From Morganella morganii (GTDB lineage: Bacteria; Pseudomonadota; Gammaproteobacteria; Enterobacterales; Enterobacteriaceae): a DNA stretch of 64,000 nt. A program made the translations under genes and the position numbers. The notes below the pieces were generated by a model. That model did no database searches, was not told the DNA's origin, and saw only the letters and a program-made list of their open reading frames with translations. Below, in pieces: positions 11,415-21,636 of the stretch (position 1 is its first letter; the number at the start of each line of letters is the position of its first letter). The stretch lies in the NCBI RefSeq assembly GCF_019402645.1, contig NZ_VKKS01000001.1, positions 557,450-621,449 on the forward strand, in the 5' to 3' direction.

Positions 11415-12604
11415 AATTCCCCGGATCACAGCGTTTTAAAAACTGGATGGTCGGCGAGCGTAACGGCGAGTTCAGTACGGTTGTTATGTATGACCGGACA
11501 TTGCTGTGGTTTGCACTGGGACTGGCCGCGATTGGCTTTGTGATGGTGACCTCGGCCTCTATGCCCGTGGGGCAGCGTCTGGCGGATGATCCTTTTTATT
11601 TCGCCAAGCGTGACGGCGGTTTCTTAATCTTTGCTTTTATTGTCGCTGCGGTGATTATGCGTTTCCCGCTGGAAATGTGGCAGCGTTACAGCACATTACT
11701 GCTGATTGGTACGATCGGCGGGCTGATTGTGGTACTCGGTGTGGGCAGCTCTGTTAACGGGGCATCGCGCTGGATCGCCATCGGGCCGATGCGTATTCAG
11801 CCCGCAGAGGTATCGAAACTGGCACTGTTTGTCTATCTGGCGGGTTATCTGGTGCGTAAGGTGGATGAAGTCAGAAATAACTTCTGGGGATTCTGCAAGC
11901 CGATGGGCGTGATGTTTGTGCTGGCGGTGTTACTGCTGTTACAGCCGGATCTCGGTACCGTGGTGGTGCTGTTTGTCACCACACTGGCGCTGTTGTTCCT
12001 CGCCGGTGCCAAGATGTGGCAGTTTATCGCGATTATCGGCGGCGGTGTTGCGGCAGTGGTGCTGCTGATTATCGCCGAGCCTTACCGTATGCGGCGTGTG
12101 ACCTCCTTCCTTGATCCGTGGGAAGACCCGTTCGGCAGCGGCTACCAGTTAACACAATCATTGATGGCCTTCGGGCGCGGTGATTATTTCGGCCAGGGAC
12201 TGGGGAATTCCATTCAGAAAATGGAGTACCTGCCGGAAGCCCATACCGACTTTATTTTTGCCATCCTCGGCGAGGAACTGGGGTATTTCGGTGTAATCCT
12301 GGTGCTGCTGATGGTCTTTTTTGTCGCCTTCCGCGCTATGGTTATCGGCCGCCGTGCACTGATGATCGACCAGCGTTTTGCCGGTTTTCTGGCCTGCGCC
12401 ATCGGTATCTGGTTCAGCTTTCAGGCGCTGGTTAACGTCGGTGCGGCCTCCGGCATGCTGCCGACCAAAGGGCTGACACTGCCGCTGATCAGTTACGGCG
12501 GCTCCAGTTTAGTGATTATGACCGCAGCTATTGCCTTGCTGCTGCGGATTGATTTTGAAACACGTCTGGCAAAAGCCCAGGCATTCTCAAGGAGAGCGCG
12601 ATGA
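11411..12604 (+). CDS. ftsW: Septal peptidoglycan glycosyltransferase FtsW
   Basis: SEDS-family membrane glycosyltransferase that polymerises lipid II at the septum with FtsI. It has 397 residues, a little shorter than the 414 of E. coli because of a shorter cytoplasmic N-terminus. About ten membrane helices are visible. The large periplasmic loop carries [16 protein letters not shown], the SEDS hallmark region with the conserved catalytic-loop Asp, and GEELGYFGV and LISYGGSSL mark later conserved segments. The stop overlaps the murG ATG (ATGA). Confidence 0.97.
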   Translation: MKFPGSQRFKNWMVGERNGEFSTVVMYDRTLLWFALGLAAIGFVMVTSASMPVGQRLADDPFYFAKRDGGFLIFAFIVAAVIMRFPLEMWQRYSTLLLIGTIGGLIVVLGVGSSVNGASRWIAIGPMRIQPAEVSKLALFVYLAGYLVRKVDEVRNNFWGFCKPMGVMFVLAVLLLLQPDLGTVVVLFVTTLALLFLAGAKMWQFIAIIGGGVAAVVLLIIAEPYRMRRVTSFLDPWEDPFGSGYQLTQSLMAFGRGDYFGQGLGNSIQKMEYLPEAHTDFIFAILGEELGYFGVILVLLMVFFVAFRAMVIGRRALMIDQRFAGFLACAIGIWFSFQALVNVGAASGMLPTKGLTLPLISYGGSSLVIMTAAIALLLRIDFETRLAKAQAFSRRAR

Positions 12605-13674
12605 GTAATAAAGCCCCCCGTCTGATGGTGATGGCCGGTGGTAGTGGCGGACATGTCTTTCCGGGGCTTGCGGTTGCGCACTATTTACAGAGTCAGGGCT
12701 GGGAAATCCGCTGGCTGGGTACCCGTGACCGGATGGAAGCTCAGCTCGTGCCGAAACACGGCATCGATATCGATTTTATTGAGATTACCGGTCTGCGCGG
12801 CAAAGGCGTGAAAGCACTGCTCACCGCGCCGTTCCGTATCGCAAAAGCGATAAAACAGGCAAAAAAAATTATGCGTGACTACCAGCCGGATGCCGTGCTC
12901 GGCATGGGCGGTTTTGTCTCAGGTCCCGGTGGTGTGGCGGCCTGGCGCTGCGGCATTCCGGTGATCCTGCATGAACAGAACGGCGTGGCCGGACTGACTA
13001 ACGGCTGGTTGTCGAAAATCGCCACCACTGTATTACAGGGATTTCCGGGTGCGTTCCCGCAGGCACCGGTGGTCGGTAACCCGGTACGTGAGGATATCCT
13101 GAGCCTGCTGTCACCGGCAGAGCGTTTTGCCGGGCGCGAAGGGCCTGTCCGCATTCTGGTAATCGGCGGCAGCCAGGGCGCGCGTATCCTGAACCAGACA
13201 ATGCCTGAAGTGGCCGGGATTATGGGGGATGCGGTCTGTATCCGCCACCAGGCAGGGAAAGGCAGTGCGGAAAGCACACAGGCGCTCTATAACGCGCAGA
13301 ATGCATCAGACAGTGTGACTGTCACAGAATTTATTGATGACATGGTTGAAGCTTATACCTGGGCGGATGTGGTTATCTGTCGCTCCGGGGCGCTGACCGT
13401 CAGTGAGATCGCGGTTGCCGGGCTGGGCGCGATTTTTGTGCCGTTCCTGCATAAAGACCGCCAGCAATACCGGAATGCGCTGCCGCTGGAACAGGCGGGA
13501 GCCGCTGTTATCATGGAACAGCCGTCCTTTAATGCACAGGCAGTCGCAGAGCAGCTGCGCGAGTGGGACAGACCACGCCTGCTGACTATGGCGGAAAAAG
13601 CAAGAAGTGTCGCAATTACCGATGCCACCAAACGAGTGGCGGATGCGATTATTGCGGCAGCGAAGAAACACTAA
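12601..13674 (+). CDS. murG: Lipid II synthase MurG (GlcNAc transferase)
   Basis: Membrane-associated GT28 glycosyltransferase that adds GlcNAc from UDP-GlcNAc to lipid I, giving lipid II. It has 357 residues. The N-terminal glycine loop [14 protein letters not shown] (about residues 13-26) binds the diphosphate; GGFVSGPGG near residue 101 and [11 protein letters not shown] near residue 190 are the other G-loops; [11 protein letters not shown] is also typical. A 25-base gap separates it from murC. Confidence 0.97.
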   Translation: MSNKAPRLMVMAGGSGGHVFPGLAVAHYLQSQGWEIRWLGTRDRMEAQLVPKHGIDIDFIEITGLRGKGVKALLTAPFRIAKAIKQAKKIMRDYQPDAVLGMGGFVSGPGGVAAWRCGIPVILHEQNGVAGLTNGWLSKIATTVLQGFPGAFPQAPVVGNPVREDILSLLSPAERFAGREGPVRILVIGGSQGARILNQTMPEVAGIMGDAVCIRHQAGKGSAESTQALYNAQNASDSVTVTEFIDDMVEAYTWADVVICRSGALTVSEIAVAGLGAIFVPFLHKDRQQYRNALPLEQAGAAVIMEQPSFNAQAVAEQLREWDRPRLLTMAEKARSVAITDATKRVADAIIAAAKKH

Positions 13675-13699
13675 CGATTTGATATAGCGAAGAAATAAC

Positions 13700-15166
13700 G
13701 TGAATACACAGCAATTGGCGAAATTACGATCCTTCATTCCGGAAATGAAACGTGTCCGGCACATTCACTTTGTCGGTATCGGCGGTGCCGGTATGGGCGG
13801 GATAGCGGAAGTGCTGGCGAACGAAGGTTATGAGATCAGCGGGTCTGATCTGGCGCCGAATGCGGTAACAAAACAACTGAGCAGCCTGGGTGCGACGATT
13901 TACTTCAATCACCGTCCGGAAAACGTGGCAGAAGCCAGCGTGGTAGTGGTATCCACTGCTATTTCTTCAGACAACTCGGAAATTGTTGCGGCGCGTGAAG
14001 CCCGTATTCCGGTGATCCGCCGCGCGGAAATGCTCGCGGAACTGATGCGTTTTCGTCACGGTGTGGCGATTGCCGGTACTCACGGCAAAACCACTACCAC
14101 AGCGATGATTTCCGGTATTTACGGTCGTGGCGGTCTGGATCCGACGTTCGTCAACGGCGGACTGGTCAAAGCAGCCGGTGTGCATGCGCGTCTCGGTTCA
14201 AGCCGTTATCTGATTGCTGAAGCGGATGAAAGTGATGCCTCTTTCCTGCATTTACAGCCGATGGTAGCCGTGGTCACCAATATCGAGCCGGATCACATGG
14301 ATACTTATCACGGCGATTTTGAAACGCTGAAAGATACCTTTGTGAACTTTCTGCACAATCTGCCGTTCTACGGCCTTGCTGTGGTATGTATGGATGATGC
14401 GGTGATCTGCGACATCGTACCGCGTATCGGCCGTTATGTGATTACCTATGGTTTTCATGAGGATGCGGATGTCCGCATCACTGATTTTGAACAGCGCGGC
14501 TCACAGTGTTTCTTCACTGTTCACCGGGCGAATCTGCCGGATCTGAATGTGGAGCTGAATGCACCCGGCCGTCACAACGTCCTGAATGCCACGGCGGCGA
14601 TTGCGGTCGCGACAGAAGAGGGCATTCCGGATGAAGATATCCTGGCCTCTTTGCGTGAATTCCAGGGTACCGGGCGCCGTTTTGATTTCCTCGGCAACTT
14701 CCCGCTGGAGCACGTCAACCAGAAAGAGGGCAGTGTGATGCTGGTGGATGATTACGGCCATCACCCGACCGAAGTGGATGCCACCATTAAAGCGGCAAGA
14801 GCAGGCTGGCCGGACAAGCGGATTGTGATGGTCTTTCAGCCGCACCGCTACACCCGTACCCGCGACCTGTATGACGATTTTGCCAACACGCTTGATCAGG
14901 TTGATATCCTGCTGATGCTGGATGTGTATGCAGCCGGTGAACCGGCAATTCCGGGGGTGGACAGCCGCTCTCTGTGCCGCACAATCCGCCAGCGCGGTAA
15001 GCTGGATCCGATTCTGGTCACTGAACCGGGTAAAATTGCTGCGGTTTTGGCACAGGTTCTTGAAGATAATGATTTAATACTGGTTCAGGGCGCCGGAAAT
15101 ATCGGTAAAATAGCGCGTACATTGGCTGACACAAAATTACGGCCGGTTTTGAGTGAGGATAATTGA
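13700..15166 (+). CDS. murC: UDP-MurNAc:L-alanine ligase MurC
   Basis: First amino acid ligase of the pathway, joining L-Ala to UDP-MurNAc. It has 488 residues (E. coli 491). Hallmarks: the N-terminal [17 protein letters not shown] dinucleotide-like fold (residues 23-39), the ATP loop [13 protein letters not shown] near residue 123, [10 protein letters not shown] near residue 174 and the C-terminal [12 protein letters not shown] segment. The GTG start follows AAGAAATAAC. The TGA stop is 2 bases from the ddlB ATG. Confidence 0.97.
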   Translation: MNTQQLAKLRSFIPEMKRVRHIHFVGIGGAGMGGIAEVLANEGYEISGSDLAPNAVTKQLSSLGATIYFNHRPENVAEASVVVVSTAISSDNSEIVAAREARIPVIRRAEMLAELMRFRHGVAIAGTHGKTTTTAMISGIYGRGGLDPTFVNGGLVKAAGVHARLGSSRYLIAEADESDASFLHLQPMVAVVTNIEPDHMDTYHGDFETLKDTFVNFLHNLPFYGLAVVCMDDAVICDIVPRIGRYVITYGFHEDADVRITDFEQRGSQCFFTVHRANLPDLNVELNAPGRHNVLNATAAIAVATEEGIPDEDILASLREFQGTGRRFDFLGNFPLEHVNQKEGSVMLVDDYGHHPTEVDATIKAARAGWPDKRIVMVFQPHRYTRTRDLYDDFANTLDQVDILLMLDVYAAGEPAIPGVDSRSLCRTIRQRGKLDPILVTEPGKIAAVLAQVLEDNDLILVQGAGNIGKIARTLADTKLRPVLSEDN

Positions 15167-15168
15167 GA

Positions 15169-16086
15169 ATGACTGAAAAAGTCGCGGTACTGATGGGCGG
15201 TACATCCGCAGAACGTGAAGTCTCTCTGGCTTCAGGTGCAGCGGTTCTTGCCGGTTTAAAAGAAGCCGGTATTAATGCATTTGCGGTGGATACCAGAGAG
15301 TATCCGGTTACCCGTCTGAAGGAAGATGGTTTTACCAAAGTCTTTATCGCGCTGCACGGCCGCGGCGGAGAAGACGGTACACTACAGGGTTGCCTGGAGC
15401 AGATGGGACTGCCGTATACCGGAAGTGGTGTGATGGCCTCCGCACTCTCTATGGATAAGCTGCGTACCAAACAGCTGTGGGCGGGTGCAGGGCTGCCGAT
15501 TGCCCCGTATTTTGCCATCAATGCTGCCCGTTTCGCGCACATCAGTGATGAAGAATTACAGCAGGGTGTGGCACCACTGGGGTATCCGGTGATTGTCAAA
15601 CCAAGCCTGGAAGGCTCCAGTGTCGGTATGTCCAAAGTGGATAATGCGCAGGCGCTGCGCCCGGCGCTGGAAGAAGCGTTTAAACACGACAAAGACGTAC
15701 TGGTGGAAAAATGGCTCAGCGGCCCGGAATTCACCGTGGGTTTCCTGGGTGAGCAGATGCTGCCGTCCATCCGCATTCAGCCGGCGGCGGTGTTCTACGA
15801 CTACGAAGCCAAATATATTTCTGACGACACACAATATTTCTGCCCCGGCTTCGAAGGGGAACGCGAGACAGAAATCCGTGAGCTGGCGAAAGCTGCTTAC
15901 AAAGCCGTGGGCTGTGAAGGCTGGGGCCGTGTGGATGTTATGCTCGACAGTGACGGGCAGCTCTATCTGCTGGAAGTAAACACCTCCCCGGGTATGACCA
16001 ACCACAGTCTGGTGCCGCAGGCAGCACGTCAGGCAGGCATGAGCTTCTCCGCATTTGTGGCGGGCGTTCTGGCACTGGCGGACTGA
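15169..16086 (+). CDS. ddlB: D-alanine:D-alanine ligase B
   Basis: ATP-grasp enzyme making the D-Ala-D-Ala used by MurF. The ATG at 15169 gives the family start [20 protein letters not shown] and 305 residues (E. coli 306); an in-frame TTG at 15163 inside the murC stop is less likely. Motifs: [12 protein letters not shown] near residue 63, [14 protein letters not shown] near residue 144 (ATP-grasp lysine and glycine loop), and the metal and product site [16 protein letters not shown] near residue 268. It lies between murC and ftsQ as in E. coli. Confidence 0.97.
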   Translation: MTEKVAVLMGGTSAEREVSLASGAAVLAGLKEAGINAFAVDTREYPVTRLKEDGFTKVFIALHGRGGEDGTLQGCLEQMGLPYTGSGVMASALSMDKLRTKQLWAGAGLPIAPYFAINAARFAHISDEELQQGVAPLGYPVIVKPSLEGSSVGMSKVDNAQALRPALEEAFKHDKDVLVEKWLSGPEFTVGFLGEQMLPSIRIQPAAVFYDYEAKYISDDTQYFCPGFEGERETEIRELAKAAYKAVGCEGWGRVDVMLDSDGQLYLLEVNTSPGMTNHSLVPQAARQAGMSFSAFVAGVLALAD

Positions 16087-16087
16087 T

Positions 16088-16891
16088 ATGTCACAGGCTG
16101 CACTGAACATGCGTGAACCGGAGCCGGATCCGGATTATGACGGTTCACGTCCCAGTAACGGCACATACCTTGCCGGGCTGCTGTTTTTCCTGATGGTGCT
16201 GGGAACGCTGGTCTGGGGTGGTCTGATGGTGCTGAACTGGATGAAAGATGCAGACCGCCTGCCGATGTCAAAACTGGTACTAACCGGTGAGCGCCATTAC
16301 ACGACAAACGACGATGTGCGCAAAGCAGTGTTATCCCTCGGGACGCCGGGCACGTTTATGACACTGGATGTTAATGAAGTACAGCAGCAGCTGGAACGGA
16401 TCCCGTGGTTACGTCAGGTTACTGTACGTAAGAAGTGGCCGGACGAATTAAAAATTCATCTGGTTGAGTATGTGCCGTATGCACGCTGGAACGACTCACA
16501 GATGATAGATGACGCCGGACGGGTCTTCAGCCTGCCGGCGGAACTGACAGAAAAAGAATCTTTCCCGATGCTCTACGGGGCACAGGGCAGTGAACAGGAT
16601 GTACTGAGCGGGTATCGCGAAATGGCACAGCAGCTCAGCGGGGCGGGACTGAAAATCAAATCAGCCTCAATGTCACCGCGTCATGCCTGGCAACTGGTGC
16701 TGGATAATGATGTCCGGGTTGAGCTCGGACGGCTGGATACCAAAGGCCGGTTACAGCGTTTCACCGAGCTGTATCCGACTCTGACGCAGGAACAGGACAA
16801 ACGGGTTGATTATGTCGATCTCCGCTATGACAGCGGTGCTGCGGTCGGCTGGGCGCCATTGCAGATCGATCCTTTCGCAAACGGACATTAA
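16088..16891 (+). CDS. ftsQ: Cell division protein FtsQ
   Basis: Bitopic divisome scaffold that recruits FtsL and FtsB. The ATG at 16088, one base after the ddlB stop, gives 267 residues; an in-frame upstream start at 16055 lies inside ddlB. The protein has a cytoplasmic tail rich in Pro, Asp and Glu, one membrane helix at about 21-45 ([19 protein letters not shown]), a POTRA domain starting [13 protein letters not shown] near residue 60, and the beta domain. E. coli FtsQ is 276 residues; the difference is at the N-terminus and tail. Confidence 0.95.
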   Translation: MSQAALNMREPEPDPDYDGSRPSNGTYLAGLLFFLMVLGTLVWGGLMVLNWMKDADRLPMSKLVLTGERHYTTNDDVRKAVLSLGTPGTFMTLDVNEVQQQLERIPWLRQVTVRKKWPDELKIHLVEYVPYARWNDSQMIDDAGRVFSLPAELTEKESFPMLYGAQGSEQDVLSGYREMAQQLSGAGLKIKSASMSPRHAWQLVLDNDVRVELGRLDTKGRLQRFTELYPTLTQEQDKRVDYVDLRYDSGAAVGWAPLQIDPFANGH

Positions 16892-16925
16892 GACATAACA
16901 GGTAAAGAAGGCGGGCAGAATAACA

Positions 16926-18182
16926 ATGATCAAAGCAACGGATAGAAAATTAGTCGTCGGCCTCGAAATAGGCACCGCCAAAGTATCTGCGCTTGTTGGT
17001 GAAATTCTGCCGGACGGTGTGGTGAACATTATCGGTGCGGGTAACTGCCCGTCACGTGGTATGGACAAAGGCGGCGTCAATGATCTGGAGTCGGTGGTGA
17101 AATGCGTTCAGCGTGCCATCGACCAGGCGGAACTGATGGCGGATTGCCAGATTTCATCAGTCTATCTGGCGTTATCCGGCAAACACATCAGCTGCCAGAA
17201 TGAAATCGGTATGGTGCCGATTTCAGAAGAAGAGGTGACTCAGGAAGATGTGGAGAATGTGGTGCACACGGCGAAATCTGTCCGTGTCCGTGACGAACAC
17301 CGCGTTCTGCATGTGATCCCGCAGGAATATGCCATCGATTATCAGGAAGGCATTAAAAATCCGGTGGGATTATCCGGTGTGCGGATGCAGGCGAAAGTGC
17401 ATCTGATCACCTGTCATAACGACATGGCGAAAAATATTGTCAAAGCCGTTGAACGCTGCGGGCTGAAAGTGGATCAGCTGATTTTCGCCGGTCTGGCCTC
17501 AAGTTTTGCGGTACTGACGGAAGACGAGCGTGAGCTGGGTGTCTGTGTGGTGGATATCGGCGGCGGTACCATGGATATGGCGATCTATACCGGTGGCGCG
17601 CTGCGTCACACCCGTGTTATTCCGTATGCCGGCAATGTGGTGACCGGCGACATCGCATACGCTTTCGGCACACCACCGAATGATGCGGAGGCGATTAAAG
17701 TCCGTCACGGTTGTGCGCTGGGGTCTCTGGTCAGTAAAGACGAAACCCTGGAAGTCCCGAGTGTCGGCGGGCGTCCGCCGCGCAGTTTGCAGCGCCAGAC
17801 ATTAGCCGAAGTGATTGAGCCGCGTTACACCGAATTACTCAATCTGGTTAATGACGAAATTTTGAAAGTACAGGAACAATTACGTCAGCAGGGTGTCAAA
17901 CACCATTTGGCCGCTGGTATCGTGCTGACAGGTGGTGCGGCTCAGATTAACGGACTGGTTGAGTGTGCCCAGCGCGTTTTCCATACACAGGTTCGTATCG
18001 GACAACCGCTTAATATAACCGGCTTAACGGATTATGCTCAGGAACCGTATTACTCTACAGCGGTAGGGTTGCTGCATTACGGAAAAGAATCTCACCTGGT
18101 CGGCGATACCGAGACAGAAAAACGTGCCTCGGTGAGCAGTTGGTTTAAAAAATTAACTGGCTGGCTCAGAAAAGAATTTTAA
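16926..18182 (+). CDS. ftsA: Cell division protein FtsA
   Basis: Actin-like ATPase that tethers FtsZ to the inner membrane and signals to the late divisome. It has 418 residues (E. coli 420). The actin/Hsp70 phosphate loops are visible: LVVGLEIGTAKVSALVGE near residue 8 and VVDIGGGTMDMAIYTGG near residue 207, with adenosine-site VLTGGAAQI near residue 336. The C-terminus WFKKLTGWLRKEF is the amphipathic membrane-targeting helix. Together with ftsZ it is 61 bases apart, as in other enterics. Confidence 0.97.
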   Translation: MIKATDRKLVVGLEIGTAKVSALVGEILPDGVVNIIGAGNCPSRGMDKGGVNDLESVVKCVQRAIDQAELMADCQISSVYLALSGKHISCQNEIGMVPISEEEVTQEDVENVVHTAKSVRVRDEHRVLHVIPQEYAIDYQEGIKNPVGLSGVRMQAKVHLITCHNDMAKNIVKAVERCGLKVDQLIFAGLASSFAVLTEDERELGVCVVDIGGGTMDMAIYTGGALRHTRVIPYAGNVVTGDIAYAFGTPPNDAEAIKVRHGCALGSLVSKDETLEVPSVGGRPPRSLQRQTLAEVIEPRYTELLNLVNDEILKVQEQLRQQGVKHHLAAGIVLTGGAAQINGLVECAQRVFHTQVRIGQPLNITGLTDYAQEPYYSTAVGLLHYGKESHLVGDTETEKRASVSSWFKKLTGWLRKEF

Positions 18183-18243
18183 TTTTTATTAAGGCTGGCG
18201 ATAATAGCCGCCATATAAGAAAGGCACAAAACGGAGAGAGATT

Positions 18244-19401
18244 ATGTTTGAACCGATGGAATTGACCAACGACGCGGTGATTAAAGTCATCGGCGTCGGC
18301 GGGGGCGGCGGTAACGCTGTTGAGCATATGGTCCGTGAACGCATCGAAGGCGTTGAGTTCTTCGCTGTGAATACGGACGCTCAGGCGCTTCGTAAAACCG
18401 CTGTCGGCCAGACTATTCAGATTGGTAACGGGATCACTAAGGGCCTGGGAGCGGGTGCAAACCCGGAAGTGGGCCGTAACGCGGCAGAAGAAGATCGCGA
18501 AGCTCTGCGCAATGCGCTGGAAGGTGCGGACATGGTCTTTATCGCAGCCGGTATGGGCGGCGGTACAGGGACCGGTGCAGCACCTGTTGTTGCTGAAGTT
18601 GCCAAAGAGCTGGGCATTCTGACTGTTGCTGTGGTCACCAAGCCTTTCAATTTTGAAGGCAAAAAGCGCATGGCATTCGCCGAGCAGGGGATTACTGAGT
18701 TATCCAAGCATGTTGACTCGCTGATCACTATCCCGAATGACAAGCTGCTGAAAGTATTAGGCCGCGGGATTTCACTGCTGGATGCCTTCGGTGCTGCCAA
18801 CGACGTGTTACGCGGCGCAGTCCAGGGTATCGCAGAACTGATCACCCGTCCGGGCCTGATGAACGTTGACTTCGCGGACGTTCGTACCGTAATGTCAGAA
18901 ATGGGTTACGCAATGATGGGCTCCGGCGCTGCACGCGGCGAAGACCGTGCGGAAGAAGCAGCCGAAATGGCTATTTCCAGCCCGCTGCTGGAAGATATCG
19001 ACCTGTCCGGTGCGCGTGGTGTGCTGGTTAACATCACGGCAGGCTTTGACCTGCGTCTGGATGAGTTCGAAACGGTGGGTAACACTATCCGTGCGTTTGC
19101 ATCGGATAATGCGACGGTGGTTATCGGTACTTCTTTAGACCCTGAAATGAACGATGAACTGCGTGTGACTGTGGTCGCGACCGGTATCGGCATGGACAAA
19201 CGTCCTGAAATTACGCTGGTAACCAATAAAGCGGTACAGACCAACAACATGGAACATCGTTATGCACAAATGCAAAACAGCATGACCAGCATGGATGACA
19301 GCAAATCAGTGGCGCAGGTTGTCAACGATTCATCAGCCCAGAGCAATAAAGAACCGGATTACTTAGATATTCCGGCTTTCTTACGCAAACAGGCTGATTA
19401 A
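18244..19401 (+). CDS. ftsZ: Cell division GTPase FtsZ
   Basis: Tubulin homologue that forms the Z-ring. It has 385 residues (E. coli 383). The tubulin signature GGGTGTG is at residues 105-111, with N-terminal [13 protein letters not shown] and the T7 catalytic loop [11 protein letters not shown] near residue 207. The C-terminal conserved peptide [12 protein letters not shown], which binds FtsA, ZipA and ZapD, is intact; zapD and zapA lie elsewhere in this window. A good GGAGAG ribosome binding site precedes the ATG. Confidence 0.98.
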   Translation: MFEPMELTNDAVIKVIGVGGGGGNAVEHMVRERIEGVEFFAVNTDAQALRKTAVGQTIQIGNGITKGLGAGANPEVGRNAAEEDREALRNALEGADMVFIAAGMGGGTGTGAAPVVAEVAKELGILTVAVVTKPFNFEGKKRMAFAEQGITELSKHVDSLITIPNDKLLKVLGRGISLLDAFGAANDVLRGAVQGIAELITRPGLMNVDFADVRTVMSEMGYAMMGSGAARGEDRAEEAAEMAISSPLLEDIDLSGARGVLVNITAGFDLRLDEFETVGNTIRAFASDNATVVIGTSLDPEMNDELRVTVVATGIGMDKRPEITLVTNKAVQTNNMEHRYAQMQNSMTSMDDSKSVAQVVNDSSAQSNKEPDYLDIPAFLRKQAD

Positions 19402-19441
19402 ACCGAAAAGATTTGCATCTCCGCTTTTTGTGCTAAACTAT

Positions 19442-19473
19442 CTCCCTTGCCATTAGTTTATAATGGCAGGGAG
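19442..19473 (+). other. Long hairpin in the ftsZ-lpxC spacer
   Basis: CTCCCTTGCCATTA (19442-19455) pairs with TAATGGCAGGGAG (19461-19473), 13 base pairs with one bulged T and a 5-base loop. There is no T run after it, so it is not a standard terminator; it may be a structured leader of lpxC, whose ATG is 27 bases downstream, or an mRNA end stabiliser for ftsZ. Confidence 0.6.
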
Positions 19474-19499
19474 ACAGTTAATCAAACGAGACAGACACG

Positions 19500-20417
19500 A
19501 TGATCAAACAAAGAACATTAAAGCGTATTGTTCAGGCTACGGGTGTAGGTTTACACACCGGTAAAAAAGTTACGCTGACAATGCGTCCGGCACCAGCCAA
19601 TACCGGGATCATCTATCGCCGTACTGATCTTAATCCGCCTGTCGATTTTCCGGCAGATGCGAAATCCGTGCGTGATACGATGTTATGTACTTGTCTGGTA
19701 AATGAAGACAATGTACGTATTTCCACGGTTGAACATTTAAATGCAGCACTGGCCGGACTCGGCATTGATAACCTGGTTATCGAAGTCGATGCCGCTGAAA
19801 TCCCGATTATGGATGGCAGCGCAAGCCCGTTCGTATTCCTGTTACTGGATGCCGGTATTGAAGAACTGAACAGCGCGAAGAAATTCCTGCGTCTGAAAGA
19901 GACCGTCCGTGTTGAAGATGGTGATAAGTGGGCTGAACTCTCTCCGTTTAACGGCTTCAGCTTAGATTTCACTATTGATTTCAACCATCCGGCGATCGAT
20001 TCCGGCACTCAGCGCTACGCGATGAACTTCTCTGCGGAAAACTTTGTCCGGGATATCAGCCGTGCGCGTACCTTCGGGTTCATGCGTGATATTGAATATC
20101 TCCAGTCCAAAGGCTTATGTTTAGGCGGAAGTTTCGACTGTGCCATCGTGGTGGATGATTACCGCGTGCTGAATGAAGACGGCCTGCGTTTTGAAGACGA
20201 ATTTGTTCGTCACAAAATGCTGGATGCTATTGGTGACCTGTTTATGTGCGGCCACAATATCATCGGTGCCTTCAGGGCATTCAAATCCGGTCATGCACTG
20301 AATAACAAGTTACTTCAGGCTGTTCTGGCTAAAGAGAGCGCCTGGGAACTCGTGACATTCGAGAACGAAGCACAGATGCCGGTTGCATTCCATGCACCGT
20401 CAACTGTACTGGCGTAA
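19500..20417 (+). CDS. lpxC: UDP-3-O-acyl-GlcNAc deacetylase LpxC
   Basis: Zinc amidase for the first committed step of lipid A synthesis. It has 305 residues, the E. coli length. Zinc and active-site motifs are present: [17 protein letters not shown] near residue 75 (first His), and the later [14 protein letters not shown] near residue 238 (His and Asp ligands), plus [12 protein letters not shown] with the catalytic His near 265. The C-terminal tail ends [10 protein letters not shown], close to the hydrophobic tail recognised by FtsH in E. coli, so proteolytic control is likely conserved. Confidence 0.97.
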   Translation: MIKQRTLKRIVQATGVGLHTGKKVTLTMRPAPANTGIIYRRTDLNPPVDFPADAKSVRDTMLCTCLVNEDNVRISTVEHLNAALAGLGIDNLVIEVDAAEIPIMDGSASPFVFLLLDAGIEELNSAKKFLRLKETVRVEDGDKWAELSPFNGFSLDFTIDFNHPAIDSGTQRYAMNFSAENFVRDISRARTFGFMRDIEYLQSKGLCLGGSFDCAIVVDDYRVLNEDGLRFEDEFVRHKMLDAIGDLFMCGHNIIGAFRAFKSGHALNNKLLQAVLAKESAWELVTFENEAQMPVAFHAPSTVLA

Positions 20418-20468
20418 TCAGGTTATGGCACCACAGCTTGTTGCTCTGACCCTGACACTTTTGTCACT

Positions 20469-20492
20469 GACGTTATTTACCAAATAACCGTC
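20469..20492. terminator. Candidate bidirectional terminator between lpxC and dciA-type gene
   Basis: GACGTTATTT (20469-20478) pairs with AAATAACCGTC (20482-20492) with one bulged C and a 3-base loop, located between the converging ends of lpxC and the minus-strand dciA-type gene. The T runs are short, so strength is uncertain. Confidence 0.5.
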
Positions 20493-20495
20493 TGC

Positions 20496-21020
20496 TTAAT
20501 CTGCTGCACTGGTACTCTCTCCGGCCAGTGCAGCCAGTTTCTCCAGTTTCTTCCTCAGTTTTTCCGGACTTCTCTGCGCCAGCGCTTTCAGTGAATTGGC
20601 ACTTTCCGCACTTAATTTCCGTCCCGGCTCTGCTGTTTTTTGTCCTCTGGCGGCCGGATTGCTGTTTTTATCACCACCCGGTACCCCGGTTGCTGATGAT
20701 TTCATCAATGACGGGTTGATTTTGATGTCGATGGCCGATAATGATGGTAAAATCTCCCGGCGCAGTGCAGAACGCAGTGCGGGAAGCTCGTAACGCAGCC
20801 GGGTCATCTGTGCCGCATTAGAGACTTCCAGAATTAACAGTTGTTTGCGATAATTAGCCACGCGGCAATGCGGTTTGAGCATCGCGGGCAACAGCGCCAG
20901 AACGGCGCGGTTGAGTTTAAGTAACACGACAGCACGCTGCTGAATACTTTTAAGGGTATTATTATCCTTAGTTCCGCTTTCCAGCAGGCTTTCAAGGGAA
21001 ACTGGCTGACTGTCGCGCAT
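20496..21020 (-). CDS. DUF721 / DciA-family protein
   Basis: A 174-residue protein read on the minus strand, convergent with lpxC and divergent from secM. The N-terminal two thirds match the DUF721/DciA pattern as I know it: LESLLESG, a Leu-rich stretch ending LLPAMLKPHCRVANYRKQLLILEV, then RLRYELPALRSALRREILPSLSAIDIKI. The C-terminal 70 residues are a basic, Ser/Ala/Lys-rich tail ending EKLRKKLEKLAALAGES. DciA is a loader of the replicative helicase DnaB in bacteria lacking DnaC; its role in enterics is unclear. GGAG precedes the ATG by 8 bases; a GTG one codon upstream (21023) is an alternative start. Confidence 0.75.
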   Translation of the reverse strand: MRDSQPVSLESLLESGTKDNNTLKSIQQRAVVLLKLNRAVLALLPAMLKPHCRVANYRKQLLILEVSNAAQMTRLRYELPALRSALRREILPSLSAIDIKINPSLMKSSATGVPGGDKNSNPAARGQKTAEPGRKLSAESANSLKALAQRSPEKLRKKLEKLAALAGESTSAAD

Positions 21021-21053
21021 CACATATACTCCGGATCTCGTGAGGGAAACACT

Positions 21054-21566
21054 ATTTTAAATCTTTGGCGGCAATTTGGCAGGCGTTATTTCTGGTGCCA
21101 TCTCTTTATCGGGATTGTGGCGACCGGCTTTGGCCTGCCTGCGGTACTGAACAGTGGTGATGTTACCACAGCCGGTGCCGGGACAACACAAAACCGCCAG
21201 AGTCAGGCATTATCTGCCTTTGACAGCCTGTTCCTGCAAAGCAGCCAGCCGGCGAGAACCTCACAGAACGTCAATTACTGGCAGCAGCACGCTGTCCGTA
21301 ATGTTATCCGTCAGATTTCCTTTGCATTTTCCTGCCCGGAGGATGCCTCAAAAGATAATATTCCGGCAGAAGACCGGCATGATGCCTCCGCGCAAAACAT
21401 GCTGGAAGCACTGTATGCTATTCTGACCGACTCCCCGGCACTGCCTGTTTATCATCCGGCTGTCATGCCGCAGCGCATTGTCGCAGATAATCCTTCCCCG
21501 TCTTTTTCTGTTCAGTGGATAGCCCGCACCGGTGGCATTCGCGCCGGTCCGGCACAATCAGCGTAA
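21054..21566 (+). CDS. secM: Secretion monitor SecM with apparent ATT start codon
   Basis: Arrest peptide that monitors Sec activity and controls secA translation. No ATG, GTG or TTG lies at the right place: the first such codon (GTG at 21117) would delete half of the signal peptide. Reading upstream in frame gives WRQFGRRYFWCHLFIG, matching the E. coli SecM N-terminus (WRQFGKRYFWPHLLLG), and an ATT at 21054 preceded by GAGGGA at 7 bases. This start gives 170 residues, the E. coli length, and places W155, I156, G161 and IRAGP 162-166 at the E. coli positions. The usual F150 is Ser; Phe is at 151. The mature part keeps NYWQQHAVRNVIRQISFAF. It is followed by secA at 70 bases. Confidence 0.82.
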   Translation: MLNLWRQFGRRYFWCHLFIGIVATGFGLPAVLNSGDVTTAGAGTTQNRQSQALSAFDSLFLQSSQPARTSQNVNYWQQHAVRNVIRQISFAFSCPEDASKDNIPAEDRHDASAQNMLEALYAILTDSPALPVYHPAVMPQRIVADNPSPSFSVQWIARTGGIRAGPAQSA

Positions 21567-21636
21567 TTCTCCAAAGAAATTATTAACACATTGATTATTC
21601 ACAAGGCCTGTTTGTGCCTGAACTGAGACATTTATT

